NCBI GenBank assembly: GCA_965221655.1
Contig: OZ244906.1
Span: forward strand, 372,001-436,000
Length of the DNA: 64,000 bases
Source: Bin107 sp965221655
GTDB lineage: Bacteria; UBA8248
Direction: 5' to 3'
In this document: one piece after another, positions 18,064 through 27,189 of the stretch
How positions within the stretch are numbered: the stretch's first letter is position 1
Layout: each line of letters starts with the position of its first letter
The notes under the pieces: generated by a model
Database searches by the model: none
Told to the model about the DNA's origin: nothing
The model's input: the letters and a program-made list of their open reading frames with translations, nothing else
Program-made: the position numbers and the translations under genes

Positions 18064-19065
18064 ATGAAAGACCGATGGACACGCCGATTGTTTTGCGCCG
18101 CCGCCGCGATAGCGGCCTTGGCACTTGCGGCCCCCGGCCCGGCCCTGGCCGCCAAGGCGCACAAGTTCGCCATCATCCTGCCGGGACCGGTCGAAGACGC
18201 GGACTACAACTTCCGGGGCTATCAGGTCGCCCAGGACATCAAGAAGCGCTTCGGAATCGAGACTTCCTATTCCGAGCGCATCTCGCCCGCCGACGCCGAG
18301 AGGGTGGCGCGCGAGTACATCGCCTCGGGCTTCACCATCGTCGGTTTCCACGGCGGGCAGTACATCCGCATCGTGAAGAAGCTGTCACCGAAGTTTCCCG
18401 AGGTGAATTTCATCATGGAAAGCTCGGGCAAGGCGAAACTGCCTGCGAACGTCTGGAACATCCACCGCCACTTCTACGAGGGCTTCTACCCCTTCGGCGT
18501 GCTGGCGGGCCTGTCCACGAAGACGAACAAGGTGGGCGTCATCGCGGGCATCCAGCTGCCCGACTTCAAGTCTTCTATCAACACCATTTCGGACGCGCTC
18601 AAGGCGACCAACCCCAAGGCGACGCTCGTCTACTCCTTCACGGGCAACCAGAACGACCCTGTCAAGGCGCGCCAGACCGCCGACGCCATGATCGCGGGAG
18701 GGGTGGACTTCATCATCAACCTGGTGAACCTAGGGGTGTACGGAGTCGTCGAGGCCGCGAAGAAGGCGAAGGGCAAGGTGTTGGTCACCACCTTCTACAC
18801 CGACAAGACGGACAAGGCGCCCCAACATTTCGCGGGCACGCTGATCGTCGACTTCCGGCCCCCGTTCGCTACGGCCGTGGGGGGCATCCTCAAGGGCCAG
18901 CGCTCGGGATACGTGCCCATGCGTCCCGGCAACGGCTTCGAACTCGGCTCTCTGCACAACGTGTCCGCCGAGGCCGTCGCGAAAGCCAAAGAAGCGTACG
19001 ACAAGGTGCGCACCGGGGCGATAAAGCCCCGCTTGGAGATGAAGAAGGTCCAGCTGGCGCAATAG
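18064..19065 (+). CDS. BMP-family substrate-binding protein 3 of 3
   Basis: The 333-residue protein has an AAGGAGG ribosome site just before the ATG at 18064, the strongest of the three paralogues. The signal peptide ends near GPALAAKAHK. The mature start KFAIILPGPVEDADYNFRGYQVAQ and NVWNIHRHFYEGFYPFGVLAGLS are near-identical to protein 2. Differences such as QYIRIVKKLSPKFPEVNF and YTDKTDKAPQHFAG suggest drift or ligand specialisation. It lies 61 bases before the ATPase gene. Confidence 0.88.
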   Translation: MKDRWTRRLFCAAAAIAALALAAPGPALAAKAHKFAIILPGPVEDADYNFRGYQVAQDIKKRFGIETSYSERISPADAERVAREYIASGFTIVGFHGGQYIRIVKKLSPKFPEVNFIMESSGKAKLPANVWNIHRHFYEGFYPFGVLAGLSTKTNKVGVIAGIQLPDFKSSINTISDALKATNPKATLVYSFTGNQNDPVKARQTADAMIAGGVDFIINLVNLGVYGVVEAAKKAKGKVLVTTFYTDKTDKAPQHFAGTLIVDFRPPFATAVGGILKGQRSGYVPMRPGNGFELGSLHNVSAEAVAKAKEAYDKVRTGAIKPRLEMKKVQLAQ

Positions 19066-19126
19066 CGCGGGCACGGACAGGGAAACCGCTCGGCGAGACG
19101 CCCCGCCCGGGGCGAAGTGTGCTCGC

Positions 19127-20683
19127 ATGGATGGCGCAATGACGCAAAAAGCAGCCTCCCGCGTCGATATGCGCGGGATCAGCAAATCCTTCGGCGAGGT
19201 CGTGGCCCTGGAGCGTGTGGACTTCGAGGCCCGCGCGGGGGAGATCCACGCCTTGTTGGGCGAGAACGGCGCGGGCAAGACCACGCTCATGAACATCCTG
19301 AGCGGCCTCTACCGCATGGACGAGGGGCAAATTGCCCTCGACGGGCGCGAGGTGGACGTCCGCTCTCCGCGGGACGCAATCGAGGCGGGGGTCGGCATGG
19401 TGCACCAGCACGTCGAGCTCATAGGCAACTTCACCGCACTCGAGAACATCCTCCTCGGGCGCGAGGGGACGCGCTGGAAGCTCGACGTGGACGCCCGGCG
19501 CGGCTCCGTGGAGGAGCTTGCCGCGCGCTACGGCCTCTCCGTCCCGCTCGGCGAGCAGGTGAAGAACCTTCCTGCGGGCATTCAGCAGAAAGTCGAGATA
19601 CTCAAGGCCCTCTACCACGGGGCGGACACCTTGATTCTCGACGAGCCGACCACCATGCTCACGCCCCATGAGGTGGACGGGCTGTTCGCCATCCTCAAGT
19701 CCTTCGCCGGGGGAGGGCTCACGGTCGTCTTCATCACCCACAAAATCCAGGAGGTGCTCGACAACTGCGACCGCATTACCGTGTTTCGCGGCGGGCGTAA
19801 AATCGACACCATCCTCCGCGAGGAGGCCACGCGCGAGAGGCTCGTCCGGATGATGATGGGCGAGCGCGGCCTGCCTCCCGCAGGGGAGCGGCCCGGGGGA
19901 CCCTCGGCGGCTCTGGGGGGTGCGCCCGCGCTTTCGGTGCGCGGGGTTTGCACTTCGGGGGAGTGGGGCGTTCCTCTCAAGGACGTGGCCTTCGAGGTTC
20001 CCCGGGGGCTCGTCGTCGGCCTGGCGGGCATCTCCGGAAACGGCCAGAAGGAGTTGGCCGAGGCGTTGGCGGGCCTCATCGACATCGACGCGGGCGAGAT
20101 TCGTCTCGGCGGGGGCGAGGTGTCGCGCCTTTCAGTTGCCGAGCGCATCGCGGGGGGCGTGAGCCTCTTGCCGCAGGACAGGATAGAGGAGGGCATCCTC
20201 CCCGGTCTGAGCCTCGCGGAAAACGTCGTCCTCGGCCTGCACCCCCACGTCTTCAGGAGGCGCGGCGTGTTCGAGCGCGACACCGTCTGCGAGATGGGCA
20301 GAAACGCCATAGCCGAGTTCGATATCCGGGCGAGGGACGAGCACGTGCCCGCCGCACACCTATCGGGCGGAAACATACAGAAGACCATCGTCGCGCGCTC
20401 GATTCTGCTCGCCCACAGGACCGGCAAGGTGTTGATGATCGCAAACAACCCCACGCGCGGGCTGGACGTCATGGCGGCGGCTTTCGTGCACGCCCGCCTG
20501 CGGGAGCTCAGGGCGGAGGGAGCGGGCGTGTTGTTGATATCCGAGGACCTCGACGAACTCCGCCTGATGAGCGACCGCATTCTCGTCATCTACGCGGGGG
20601 AGGTGCTCGGCGCCTTCGACGGGCCCGAATACGACGTCTACCGCATCGGCGCGCTCATGGCCGGCCAAAAGGCGGAAGCGTAG
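19127..20683 (+). CDS. BMP-type ABC transporter ATP-binding protein (two ATPase domains)
   Basis: The 518-residue protein has two nucleotide-binding domains in tandem, as in YufO and sugar importers. The first contains GENGAGKTT, a degenerate signature LPAGIQQK and Walker B LILDEPTTMLT. The second has a weak P-loop ISGNGQKEL, a clear LSGGNIQK signature and a degenerate VLMIANNPTRGLDV. This asymmetry is normal for the family. An internal ATG at 19139 (MTQKAAS) is an equally possible start; neither has a strong ribosome site. It drives the importer built with the permeases at 14.9 and 20.7 kb. Confidence 0.92.
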   Translation: MDGAMTQKAASRVDMRGISKSFGEVVALERVDFEARAGEIHALLGENGAGKTTLMNILSGLYRMDEGQIALDGREVDVRSPRDAIEAGVGMVHQHVELIGNFTALENILLGREGTRWKLDVDARRGSVEELAARYGLSVPLGEQVKNLPAGIQQKVEILKALYHGADTLILDEPTTMLTPHEVDGLFAILKSFAGGGLTVVFITHKIQEVLDNCDRITVFRGGRKIDTILREEATRERLVRMMMGERGLPPAGERPGGPSAALGGAPALSVRGVCTSGEWGVPLKDVAFEVPRGLVVGLAGISGNGQKELAEALAGLIDIDAGEIRLGGGEVSRLSVAERIAGGVSLLPQDRIEEGILPGLSLAENVVLGLHPHVFRRRGVFERDTVCEMGRNAIAEFDIRARDEHVPAAHLSGGNIQKTIVARSILLAHRTGKVLMIANNPTRGLDVMAAAFVHARLRELRAEGAGVLLISEDLDELRLMSDRILVIYAGEVLGAFDGPEYDVYRIGALMAGQKAEA

Positions 20684-20684
20684 G

Positions 20685-21754
20685 ATGGCCGGCGCGGCGC
20701 GGCGCGAGGAAAGGAAAAAGGCGGTTCTCGAGTTCGCCGCCACCTATGCCGCAGCGGGTGCGCTCGCCCTGGTGTGCGGTGCAATCTTCATCGTCGCCTT
20801 CGGCGGAGACGTGCTCGTCGCTTTCGGCACCGTGCTGCGCTCCTCCCTCGGCACGTGGGGCGGCTTCGCCCAGACCCTGAACAAATTCTGCCCCCTGCTT
20901 CTCGGCTCGCTTGCCGTCGCCTTCGGGATGCGGGGCGGGCACTTCAACATCGGCGTGGACGGGCAGATATACGCGGGCGCCATCGGCATGACGGGGACGG
21001 CGTTCGCCCTGGAGGGCATGAACCTTCCCTGGCCGATCTTCGTTCCCCTGGGGCTGCTGGGCGGCGTGCTGGGCGGGCTGCTGTGGGGCCTGGTGCCGGG
21101 GGTTTTGCGCGTGCGCTTCCAGGTGAGCGAGATATTCGTGACGGTGATGCTGAACTTCGTCGCCCTTTATCTGGTCGATTACCTCGCCAACGGGCCCTGG
21201 AACGACCCCCTGGCGGGAGAGGCCATCTCGCTGCCGATTCCCGACGCCTCCGTACTCCCGCAGGTGATGCCGAAGGCGGGGGCGCACCTGGGCTTCGTCA
21301 TCGCACTGGCGACCGCCGTGGGCATGTACCTGCTCATGACGCGCACCGTGGTCGGCTACGAGATTCGCGCGGTGGGCGACAACTCGCGCGCCGCGCGCTT
21401 CGGCGGCATCAACGTCTCGCGCATCACCCTCGTCATCATGCCCACCTGCGGCGCGCTGGCGGGTCTGGCGGGCGCCATCGAGGTCTCGGGCTTCCACCAG
21501 TCCCTTCTTCTGGGGATCAGCGGGGCGGAGGGCGCACCCAACTACGGGGCGATGGCCATTCTCATCGCAGTCATCGGGCGCAACAACCCCCTGGGGTCAC
21601 GATCGCCGCCGCCGTGTTCGCGGTGCTGGTGGCGGGTTCGGACTCTTTGCAGCGGAGCATCGGGCTGCCGGGGGCGGCGGTGTTCGTCTTTCAGGCGATC
21701 ATCGTCCTGACGGTCGTGTTCGTCCAGGCGCGGCGGAGCATGTCCGCCGACTAG
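20685..21754 (+). pseudogene. BMP-type ABC transporter permease (YufP-like), frameshifted near the 3' end
   Basis: The first 304 codons encode a typical first-type permease with GMRGGHFNIGVDGQIYAGAIG and GYEIRAVGDNSRAARFGGIN. At the GGGG run 21593-21596 the frame breaks. The reading frame continues as an unrelated tail to 21710, while the expected family ending VTIAAAVFAVLVAGSDSLQ...VFVQARRSMSAD is in another frame ending at 21754. One extra G would restore a 356-residue protein. This may be a true mutation, a sequencing error in a homopolymer, or rarely a programmed -1 shift. It abuts the ATPase gene by one base. Confidence 0.8.
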
Positions 21755-21783
21755 GCGCGCCCCCTCCTTCGTCTGTCCGGTCT

Positions 21784-22887
21784 CTATCCGGCGCGCGCGA
21801 CGACGGCGATGGGGCCGCCGCCCGGCGGTCCCTGGTGTTCCGCGCCTCCCGAAACATAGACCATCGTGTCGCCGACGATGGAGGAGACGACCGCGCTCAC
21901 GACCGAGCGGGCGTGGCGCGTGTTGTTGATGTCCGAGTCGTCGAGCATCGTGTGTCTGCGGCCGCGTACCAGGCCGTCGGGTGAGGCTTCGCATTTCCCG
22001 AAAACGTTGACTATCCGCGCACGCTGCGCGGGGGAGAGGGCCCACTCGAACCCGATGCCTGCGCCGACGATGGCTTCGCGCACCGCGTCGCGGTCGATGG
22101 CGTCCTGCATGACCCCGTGGCCGACGACCAAATCTCCGCCCCAGGCCGCGCTGTTGCCGATAATCATGACCTCGTTGCACATGAGCTCGATGCCCGCCGA
22201 GGTGGAGGCGACGCCCGATTGCAGCGACCAATCTCTGCAAACGACCTCGTCGCTCAGGCTGTCTTCTTCCACCTCGCCCGCCGCGAGGGCCACCCCCAGG
22301 GCCGAGGCGCCGCGCGAATAACCCATCGACTTGTAGGTGTCCTCGGTGCAGACCGTCTTCCCGCGCCCGCGCGCGTCCGCTATGCGCTCGCCCGTGAGGA
22401 GCGGGCACTTCACCTGAACGAAATGCAAATCCTCGACGCTTTCGATATGGGCTTCTTCCATCAGGCGTCGCACGAGGTCGGCCGTCGCGTGGATTTGTGC
22501 CATCCTCCCCATCTCCTCGGGAAGAAAATCCGGCGTGTGGCCCGAGGCGATGGCCAGACGCTTCGCACTTCCGTCTCCCCGCCCGTTCCCGGACCTGGTG
22601 AACACCGAAAAATGGGGGGACATAACGCCTTCGGTCCCGCCGGACATGATGAGGGCGACTTGCTCCTCCACCTGTTCGCGCGTCTTTCCCGTCGCCGCGG
22701 AAAGGTAGTCGAGCAGCACGAAGTTGCTAAAACCCCGGGAGAAGTCGTTCACGCAGCCGTTGCCCTCGGTTTTCCCCATGATGCCGACGATCTCCTCCGG
22801 CCTGCATGCGCCCTCCTCGACGAGTGCGACCACGCCGGATATGTCGTCCGGAGAATCCATCGATACGCGAAACAAGTCGGCCTGCAT
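21784..22887 (-). CDS. Ring-opening amidohydrolase (cyanuric acid hydrolase / barbiturase family)
   Basis: The 367-residue protein has the threefold-repeated fold of AtzD and barbiturase. The three Ser-Lys pairs are visible: Lys39 (GKTEGNGCVND) with Ser82 (SGGTEGVMSPH), Lys160 (QVKCPLLT) with Ser230 region (VASTSAGIE), and Lys298 (FGKCEASPDG) with Ser346 (SGGAEHQGPPGGGP). The ATG at 22887 with AAGGAGA upstream matches family length. Cyanuric acid opens to carboxybiuret and barbiturate to ureidomalonate. I cannot say which ring is used, or whether it is another s-triazine or pyrimidine. It is co-directional with carbamate kinase. Confidence 0.93.
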   Translation of the reverse strand: MQADLFRVSMDSPDDISGVVALVEEGACRPEEIVGIMGKTEGNGCVNDFSRGFSNFVLLDYLSAATGKTREQVEEQVALIMSGGTEGVMSPHFSVFTRSGNGRGDGSAKRLAIASGHTPDFLPEEMGRMAQIHATADLVRRLMEEAHIESVEDLHFVQVKCPLLTGERIADARGRGKTVCTEDTYKSMGYSRGASALGVALAAGEVEEDSLSDEVVCRDWSLQSGVASTSAGIELMCNEVMIIGNSAAWGGDLVVGHGVMQDAIDRDAVREAIVGAGIGFEWALSPAQRARIVNVFGKCEASPDGLVRGRRHTMLDDSDINNTRHARSVVSAVVSSIVGDTMVYVSGGAEHQGPPGGGPIAVVARAG

Positions 22888-22992
22888 GTCGTTTCTCCTT
22901 ATCGGTTCGGGGTGTGCCCGTGTGCAAGTGTCCGGAATCAAATCCATCCGGGAGGGCCGCGGCGCTCTCGCGCTTTGTGCGCCCGGGCCGCG

Positions 22993-23961
22993 TCAGCCCT
23001 CGCCCTGGTGGATGCAGGTGCCCGCCTCCCCGCACAGGGCGGGCAGCGCCTCTTCGAGTGCGGCGACGTAGACGCGCTTTCCTCCCCCTTCGAGAAAGCG
23101 AATCGCCGCTTCTATCTTCGGCCCCATGCTGCCGGGCGGGAAGTGCCCCTCCTCGTGATAGCGCTTGATCTCGGCCAGCGACACCCGCCCGAGCGCGCGC
23201 TGGTTCGGCGTGCCGAAGTGAATCGACACCCCGGGCACGGCGGTGAGGATCATCATGGTGTCGATGCCGAGGACGTTGGCCATGAGCGCGGAAGTGAGGT
23301 CCTTGTCGATAACGGCCTCCACCCCCCGGCGCGCGCCGTCCGCCTCGCGAACGACGGGTATTCCCCCGCCTCCGCCGGCTATCACCACCGCACCGCGCTG
23401 GGCCAGTGTGCGCACGAGCGAAATGTCCACGATGTGTTTGGGCGCGGGCGAGGGAACCACGTGCCGCCAGCCGCGGGGCGCGTCCTCACGCATCGTCCAG
23501 CCCATCTCCTGTCCGTATCGCTCGGCCTCTTCTTTCGTGTAGGCGTAGCCGATGAACTTGGTGGGCGCGTCGAAAGCCGGGTCGTTCGGGTCGACCTCCA
23601 CCTGGGTGAGGAGGCAGACCACGTGGCGCGGGTCGCCCGCGCGGCGCAGGGCGCTTTCGAGCGCCTGCATGAGGAGGTAGGCGATGCCCCCCTGGCTGTG
23701 CGCCACGCAGATATCGAGCGACATGGGCGTCACCCGCTCGCGCGAAAGGGCCTGGCGGGTGAGAATTTTCCCCACCACCGGGCCGTTGCCGTGGGTGATG
23801 ATGAGCTCGTTGTCGCACTGCATGAGGGGCACGAGCGCGCGGCCCGTCGCCTCGGCGATGGCGGTTTGCTCCGCGACCGTGCCCCTGATTTCGGGCGGAT
23901 GGGTCGCGTTGCCGCCGATGGCGAGGAGAAGACGCCTGGGGAGGTCCGGAGGAAGCCGCAT
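22993..23961 (-). CDS. arcC: Carbamate kinase
   Basis: The 322-residue protein belongs to the amino acid kinase superfamily. It shows LLLAIGGNATHPP, THGNGPVVGKIL, IAGGGGGIPVV and GSMGPKIEAAIRF, all hallmarks of carbamate kinase. In the catabolic direction the enzyme turns carbamoyl phosphate and ADP into ATP, CO2 and ammonia. There is no arginine deiminase or ornithine carbamoyltransferase beside it. It lies instead upstream of the ring-opening amidohydrolase and near FdrA/DUF1116, so the carbamoyl phosphate probably comes from a ureido compound. A TAGAAT at 24028-24033 upstream could be a -10. Confidence 0.93.
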   Translation of the reverse strand: MRLPPDLPRRLLLAIGGNATHPPEIRGTVAEQTAIAEATGRALVPLMQCDNELIITHGNGPVVGKILTRQALSRERVTPMSLDICVAHSQGGIAYLLMQALESALRRAGDPRHVVCLLTQVEVDPNDPAFDAPTKFIGYAYTKEEAERYGQEMGWTMREDAPRGWRHVVPSPAPKHIVDISLVRTLAQRGAVVIAGGGGGIPVVREADGARRGVEAVIDKDLTSALMANVLGIDTMMILTAVPGVSIHFGTPNQRALGRVSLAEIKRYHEEGHFPPGSMGPKIEAAIRFLEGGGKRVYVAALEEALPALCGEAGTCIHQGEG

Positions 23962-24087
23962 GGCGATGCCTTCCGTTGAGGCCGGGCGGGGTGGGCGGCC
24001 CGGCCGCCGCGCGAAACGCTCGGTTGGATTCTACAACAACGCAGATTCTCGGCGTAGGAGCACTCCGGCAGGCGGGCGCCTCTCGGC

Positions 24088-24627
24088 TCAGGCGTCGTTT
24101 TTGAGGAGCCACACGCCGTCCTCGCCGTCCACCTCCCGCATCCGCACGCGGATGTGCTCCTCAAGCGCGGTGGGCACGTTCTTCCCCACGAAGTCGGGCC
24201 GAAACGGCAACTCGCGGTGCCCGCGGTCGATCAGGGCGGCGAGCCATATCTTCTTCGGGCGGCCCAGCTCCATCAGGGCGTCGAGGGCCGCGCGTACGGT
24301 TCTGCCCGTGAAGAACACGTCGTCGACCAGGAACACCTGACGATTCGTGAGGTCGAAGTCGACGAGCGTCGGCTCGAAGCCGCGCCCCTCGGTGGGGTGT
24401 CCCCCGTCGTCGCGGTGCACCCCGATGTCGAGTGCGCCCAGAGCGGGCGTGATGCCCTCGAGCTCCTCCACGTGCCCGGCGAGGCGCCGCGCCAGCGGCT
24501 CGCCGCGCGTGAGCACGCCGATGAGGGCGACGCTCTCGCCCGTGCCGCATGCCTCCACCATCTCAGAAGCGATGCGCTTGAGGGCCAGCTCGAGCTCCTG
24601 GGCCGTCATGATGGCGATGCGCGTCAT
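24088..24627 (-). CDS. pyrR: PyrR-type uracil phosphoribosyltransferase / regulator, copy 1
   Basis: The 179-residue protein has the PRPP loop VFLVDDVFFTGRT (residues 98-110) and overall PyrR layout including GALDIGVHRDD. PyrR binds pyr mRNA and also makes UMP from uracil. Copy 2 heads the pyr operon at 55.4 kb, so this one may be mainly a uracil phosphoribosyltransferase, or a second regulator. The motif position LYTGRT of canonical PyrR reads FFTGRT here. It follows the CCA-adding enzyme by 31 bases and precedes the carbamate kinase by 126, tying it to a pyrimidine or ureide theme. Confidence 0.88.
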   Translation of the reverse strand: MTRIAIMTAQELELALKRIASEMVEACGTGESVALIGVLTRGEPLARRLAGHVEELEGITPALGALDIGVHRDDGGHPTEGRGFEPTLVDFDLTNRQVFLVDDVFFTGRTVRAALDALMELGRPKKIWLAALIDRGHRELPFRPDFVGKNVPTALEEHIRVRMREVDGEDGVWLLKNDA

Positions 24628-24658
24628 GGGCCTTTCCCGAAAAAGTGTGTGCGCTTCA

Positions 24659-25993
24659 TTATGGTGTCTCCGTCTCCTCGCTCAGCGCGAGGCGCCGCGC
24701 CGCGAAAGCTCGCGCCTGCCGCGGCGTGGATATGCGCCCCTCGAGTTGTTCGTCTTCAAGGGCGCGGAGGATTTCTCCCACCCTGCGCCCCGGCGGACAG
24801 CCCATTTTCACGAGATCGTGGCCGTCGAGCAAACGCGGCGGGCGCAGGGCTTCTTCCTGCAGGGTGCGGAGCTTTTCGGTGCAAAAGGCGTGGGTACGCA
24901 AATTCCCGTGGCTGGCGAGGCAATCGAGGCGATGCAGTTCCAGCAATTCTCCAAAGTACGCCTCGCGCAAAAAGCGCTTCAGGCGGCTTTCCCGCATCTT
25001 TTCCACGTGCATGAAGCGCATGTGGTGGGCGACGAGCTCGCGGATGCGCGTCGCCTGCGCCCGCGACATGCGCAGCCGCTCGCAAATCTCGGCACTCATC
25101 GCCGCCCCCGCCTTGTCGTGGCCGTTGAAGCGGATGCGGTCGCGCACGGCGTAGGTCGGGGGTTTGCCCACGTCGTGGAGCAGTACCGCCCACGAGAGCG
25201 TCGGCGAGGGGGAGCGCTTGAGGCCGAGCATCAAGAGCACGTGCGTCCACACGTCGCCTTCGGGGTGAAACGCAGGCGGCTGCGCCACGCCCTTCATCGC
25301 GGCGACCTCGGGCAGCACGTGGGCGAGGAGCCCCAGCGCCTCGAGAGTGGAGAAGGCGGCGTCCGCGCGCTCCGCGGTGAGCATGGCGGTCAACTCCTCG
25401 CGAATCCGCTCGGCGCTGATTTTCGTGATGCGCGCCGCCCCCGCCTCGATGGCGGCGGCCGTGGCGGGCTCGATGACGAAGCCCAGGCGTGCGGCAAAGC
25501 GCACCGCGCGCATCATGCGCAGGTAATCCTCGCCGAAGCGCGCACGCGGGTCGCCGATGGCGCGCACGACCCCGCTTTCGAGGTCGCGGAGGCCGCCCAC
25601 GTAGTCGAGCACGCGGCTCTCGGCCACGTCGAAGAACATGCCGTTGATCGTAAAATCGCGCCGCTTCGCGTCTTGCTCCTCGCCCGCAGGCCGCACCGAG
25701 TGCGGACGCCTGCCGTCGGTGTAGTCGCCGTCTTCACGAAACTGGGCCACCTCGAACTCGCGCCCGCCCATCCGCACGCGCACCACGCCGAAGCGCGCTC
25801 CCACGAGAAAGGTCTTTCGAAAAAGACGCTGCACGGCCTCGGGCGGGGCGTCGGTGGCGACGTCCCAGTCCCTGGGGCGGCGGCCCAGCAGGGCGTCGCG
25901 CACGCACCCGCCAGCGAGGAGCGCGCGGTGGCCCGCCGCCTGCAAGGCGTCGACAATGCGAATGACCGTCCTTGGTGGTTTGACGTCCGACAT
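24659..25993 (-). CDS. cca: CCA tRNA nucleotidyltransferase (poly(A) polymerase family) with HD domain
   Basis: The 444-residue class II nucleotidyltransferase has ALLAGGCVRDALLGRRPRDWDVATD, with the catalytic Asp42 and Asp44. The RNA-binding region includes RRDFTINGMFFD. A C-terminal HD phosphohydrolase domain carries LSWAVLLHDVGKPPTY. The enzyme rebuilds tRNA 3' CCA ends, and the HD part removes phosphate groups. Full CCA addition versus A-addition alone cannot be told here. The promoter region is shared with the divergent TPR gene. Confidence 0.92.
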   Translation of the reverse strand: MSDVKPPRTVIRIVDALQAAGHRALLAGGCVRDALLGRRPRDWDVATDAPPEAVQRLFRKTFLVGARFGVVRVRMGGREFEVAQFREDGDYTDGRRPHSVRPAGEEQDAKRRDFTINGMFFDVAESRVLDYVGGLRDLESGVVRAIGDPRARFGEDYLRMMRAVRFAARLGFVIEPATAAAIEAGAARITKISAERIREELTAMLTAERADAAFSTLEALGLLAHVLPEVAAMKGVAQPPAFHPEGDVWTHVLLMLGLKRSPSPTLSWAVLLHDVGKPPTYAVRDRIRFNGHDKAGAAMSAEICERLRMSRAQATRIRELVAHHMRFMHVEKMRESRLKRFLREAYFGELLELHRLDCLASHGNLRTHAFCTEKLRTLQEEALRPPRLLDGHDLVKMGCPPGRRVGEILRALEDEQLEGRISTPRQARAFAARRLALSEETETP

Positions 25994-26009
25994 TCCCTGC
26001 TCGCCGTGG

Positions 26010-26039
26010 TTGAAATCACCGAATCATCGGTACTACGAT
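26010..26039 (+). promoter_or_regulatory. Weak putative promoter for the TPR protein
   Basis: TTGAAA (26010-26015) and TACGAT (26034-26039) are 18 bases apart in the 148-base divergent spacer. An ACCGA/TCGGT inverted repeat lies between them. Confidence 0.3.
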
Positions 26040-26141
26040 AGGCTGAATCCTCGCGTACGGGCAAATCGTCGTTCTCGCCGGGGAGACCCCGCTCTTGTTT
26101 CGGATGCGTCCGGGGCGCGTTCACACACTGGGGAAACGCCG

Positions 26142-27155
26142 ATGTTGCGCCACGCGGCTGTGCTTGTCTTGTTGGTCGGCCTGGTGATCGCCCCGACCCC
26201 TTCGCGGGGGGCGCTCCCCCAGGAGAAGCTGTTCGAGGAGGGCATCGAGAACATCGCCGCGGGTAATTACACGGCGGCGCTCGACGTGCTGGATCGGGCT
26301 CTCGCCGCCTCGCCCGAAAGCCCGGAGGGCTATTTTCTCAAGGCGTCGCTCTTCCACATCCTGAAGGCGCACTTCGCGCGCCCCGACTACCGCAAGCAGT
26401 GGCGCGAGAACGCCACCAAGGCCTTTTCCCTCGCCGAGAAGATGCTGGAGAAAAACGAAAACGACGCGCGCGCGCTCGTTCTCACCGGCCTGGTGCACGG
26501 CATGGAGATAGTCGACGCCTTACACAGAAGCAAATACTTCTCCGCGTTCGGGCTGGCCGGTTCGATGAACACGCACCTCGAGCGCGCGCTCGAAATCGAA
26601 CCGAAGCGCCACGACGCCTACTACGGGCTGGGGGTCTACCACATCCGCGGGAGCACGGAGGGCTGGGTGCGGCTGTTCCGTTTCTTTGTGGGCGACACCA
26701 GCGCGAAGGGCAGGGAGTATCTGCGGCGCGCGGTCGCGGGCAAGGGCTGGACGACCAACTCGGCGCAGCTGGCCCTCGTGTGGGACCTGTTGCGGGTGGA
26801 GAAGTTCGAGGAGGCGCGCAAGGAGATCGCCTCCCTGCGCGCGCGCTACCCGAACAACGGCCTCTACGACGTGGCGTATGCGGAGAGCTTCTTCGTCGCG
26901 GGCGATTGCCGCCGCGCGCGGGCGGAATACGCCGCCCTCAAGCCGGGGCTCGGGCGCCAGAAAGAGGAGGTGGCCGGGCTCTACGAGGAGTTCGCGGTGT
27001 GGCGGATACTGCGGTGTGACCACACGCTGGGCGAGCGCAGTGAGAGAAGAGAGGAGCTGCAGGAACTGCTTGAGGAAACGGGCAGGAGCGCCTCGCTCAT
27101 CGAGCAGATTCGCACCGAAGTGGCGGCCGTGAACGAGGCGCTGGGAAAGAAATAA
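26142..27155 (+). CDS. Exported TPR-repeat protein
   Basis: The 337-residue protein begins with a signal peptide (MLRHAAVLVLLVGLVIAPTPSRG) and continues with helical repeats. One clear TPR is AAGNYTAALDVLDRALAASPESPEGYFLKASLF (residues about 37-69). Others lie near NTHLERALEIEPKRHDAYYGLGVYHI and in the last third. The start at 26142 is chosen for the signal peptide; the frame extends upstream into noncoding DNA. It is probably a periplasmic scaffold. It sits 34 bases before a DUF1194 protein gene, so the two may be co-expressed. No specific partner can be named. Confidence 0.8.
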   Translation: MLRHAAVLVLLVGLVIAPTPSRGALPQEKLFEEGIENIAAGNYTAALDVLDRALAASPESPEGYFLKASLFHILKAHFARPDYRKQWRENATKAFSLAEKMLEKNENDARALVLTGLVHGMEIVDALHRSKYFSAFGLAGSMNTHLERALEIEPKRHDAYYGLGVYHIRGSTEGWVRLFRFFVGDTSAKGREYLRRAVAGKGWTTNSAQLALVWDLLRVEKFEEARKEIASLRARYPNNGLYDVAYAESFFVAGDCRRARAEYAALKPGLGRQKEEVAGLYEEFAVWRILRCDHTLGERSERREELQELLEETGRSASLIEQIRTEVAAVNEALGKK

Positions 27156-27189
27156 GGCGCCGTGCCCGCAGCGCACCGGGGAGGACCCG

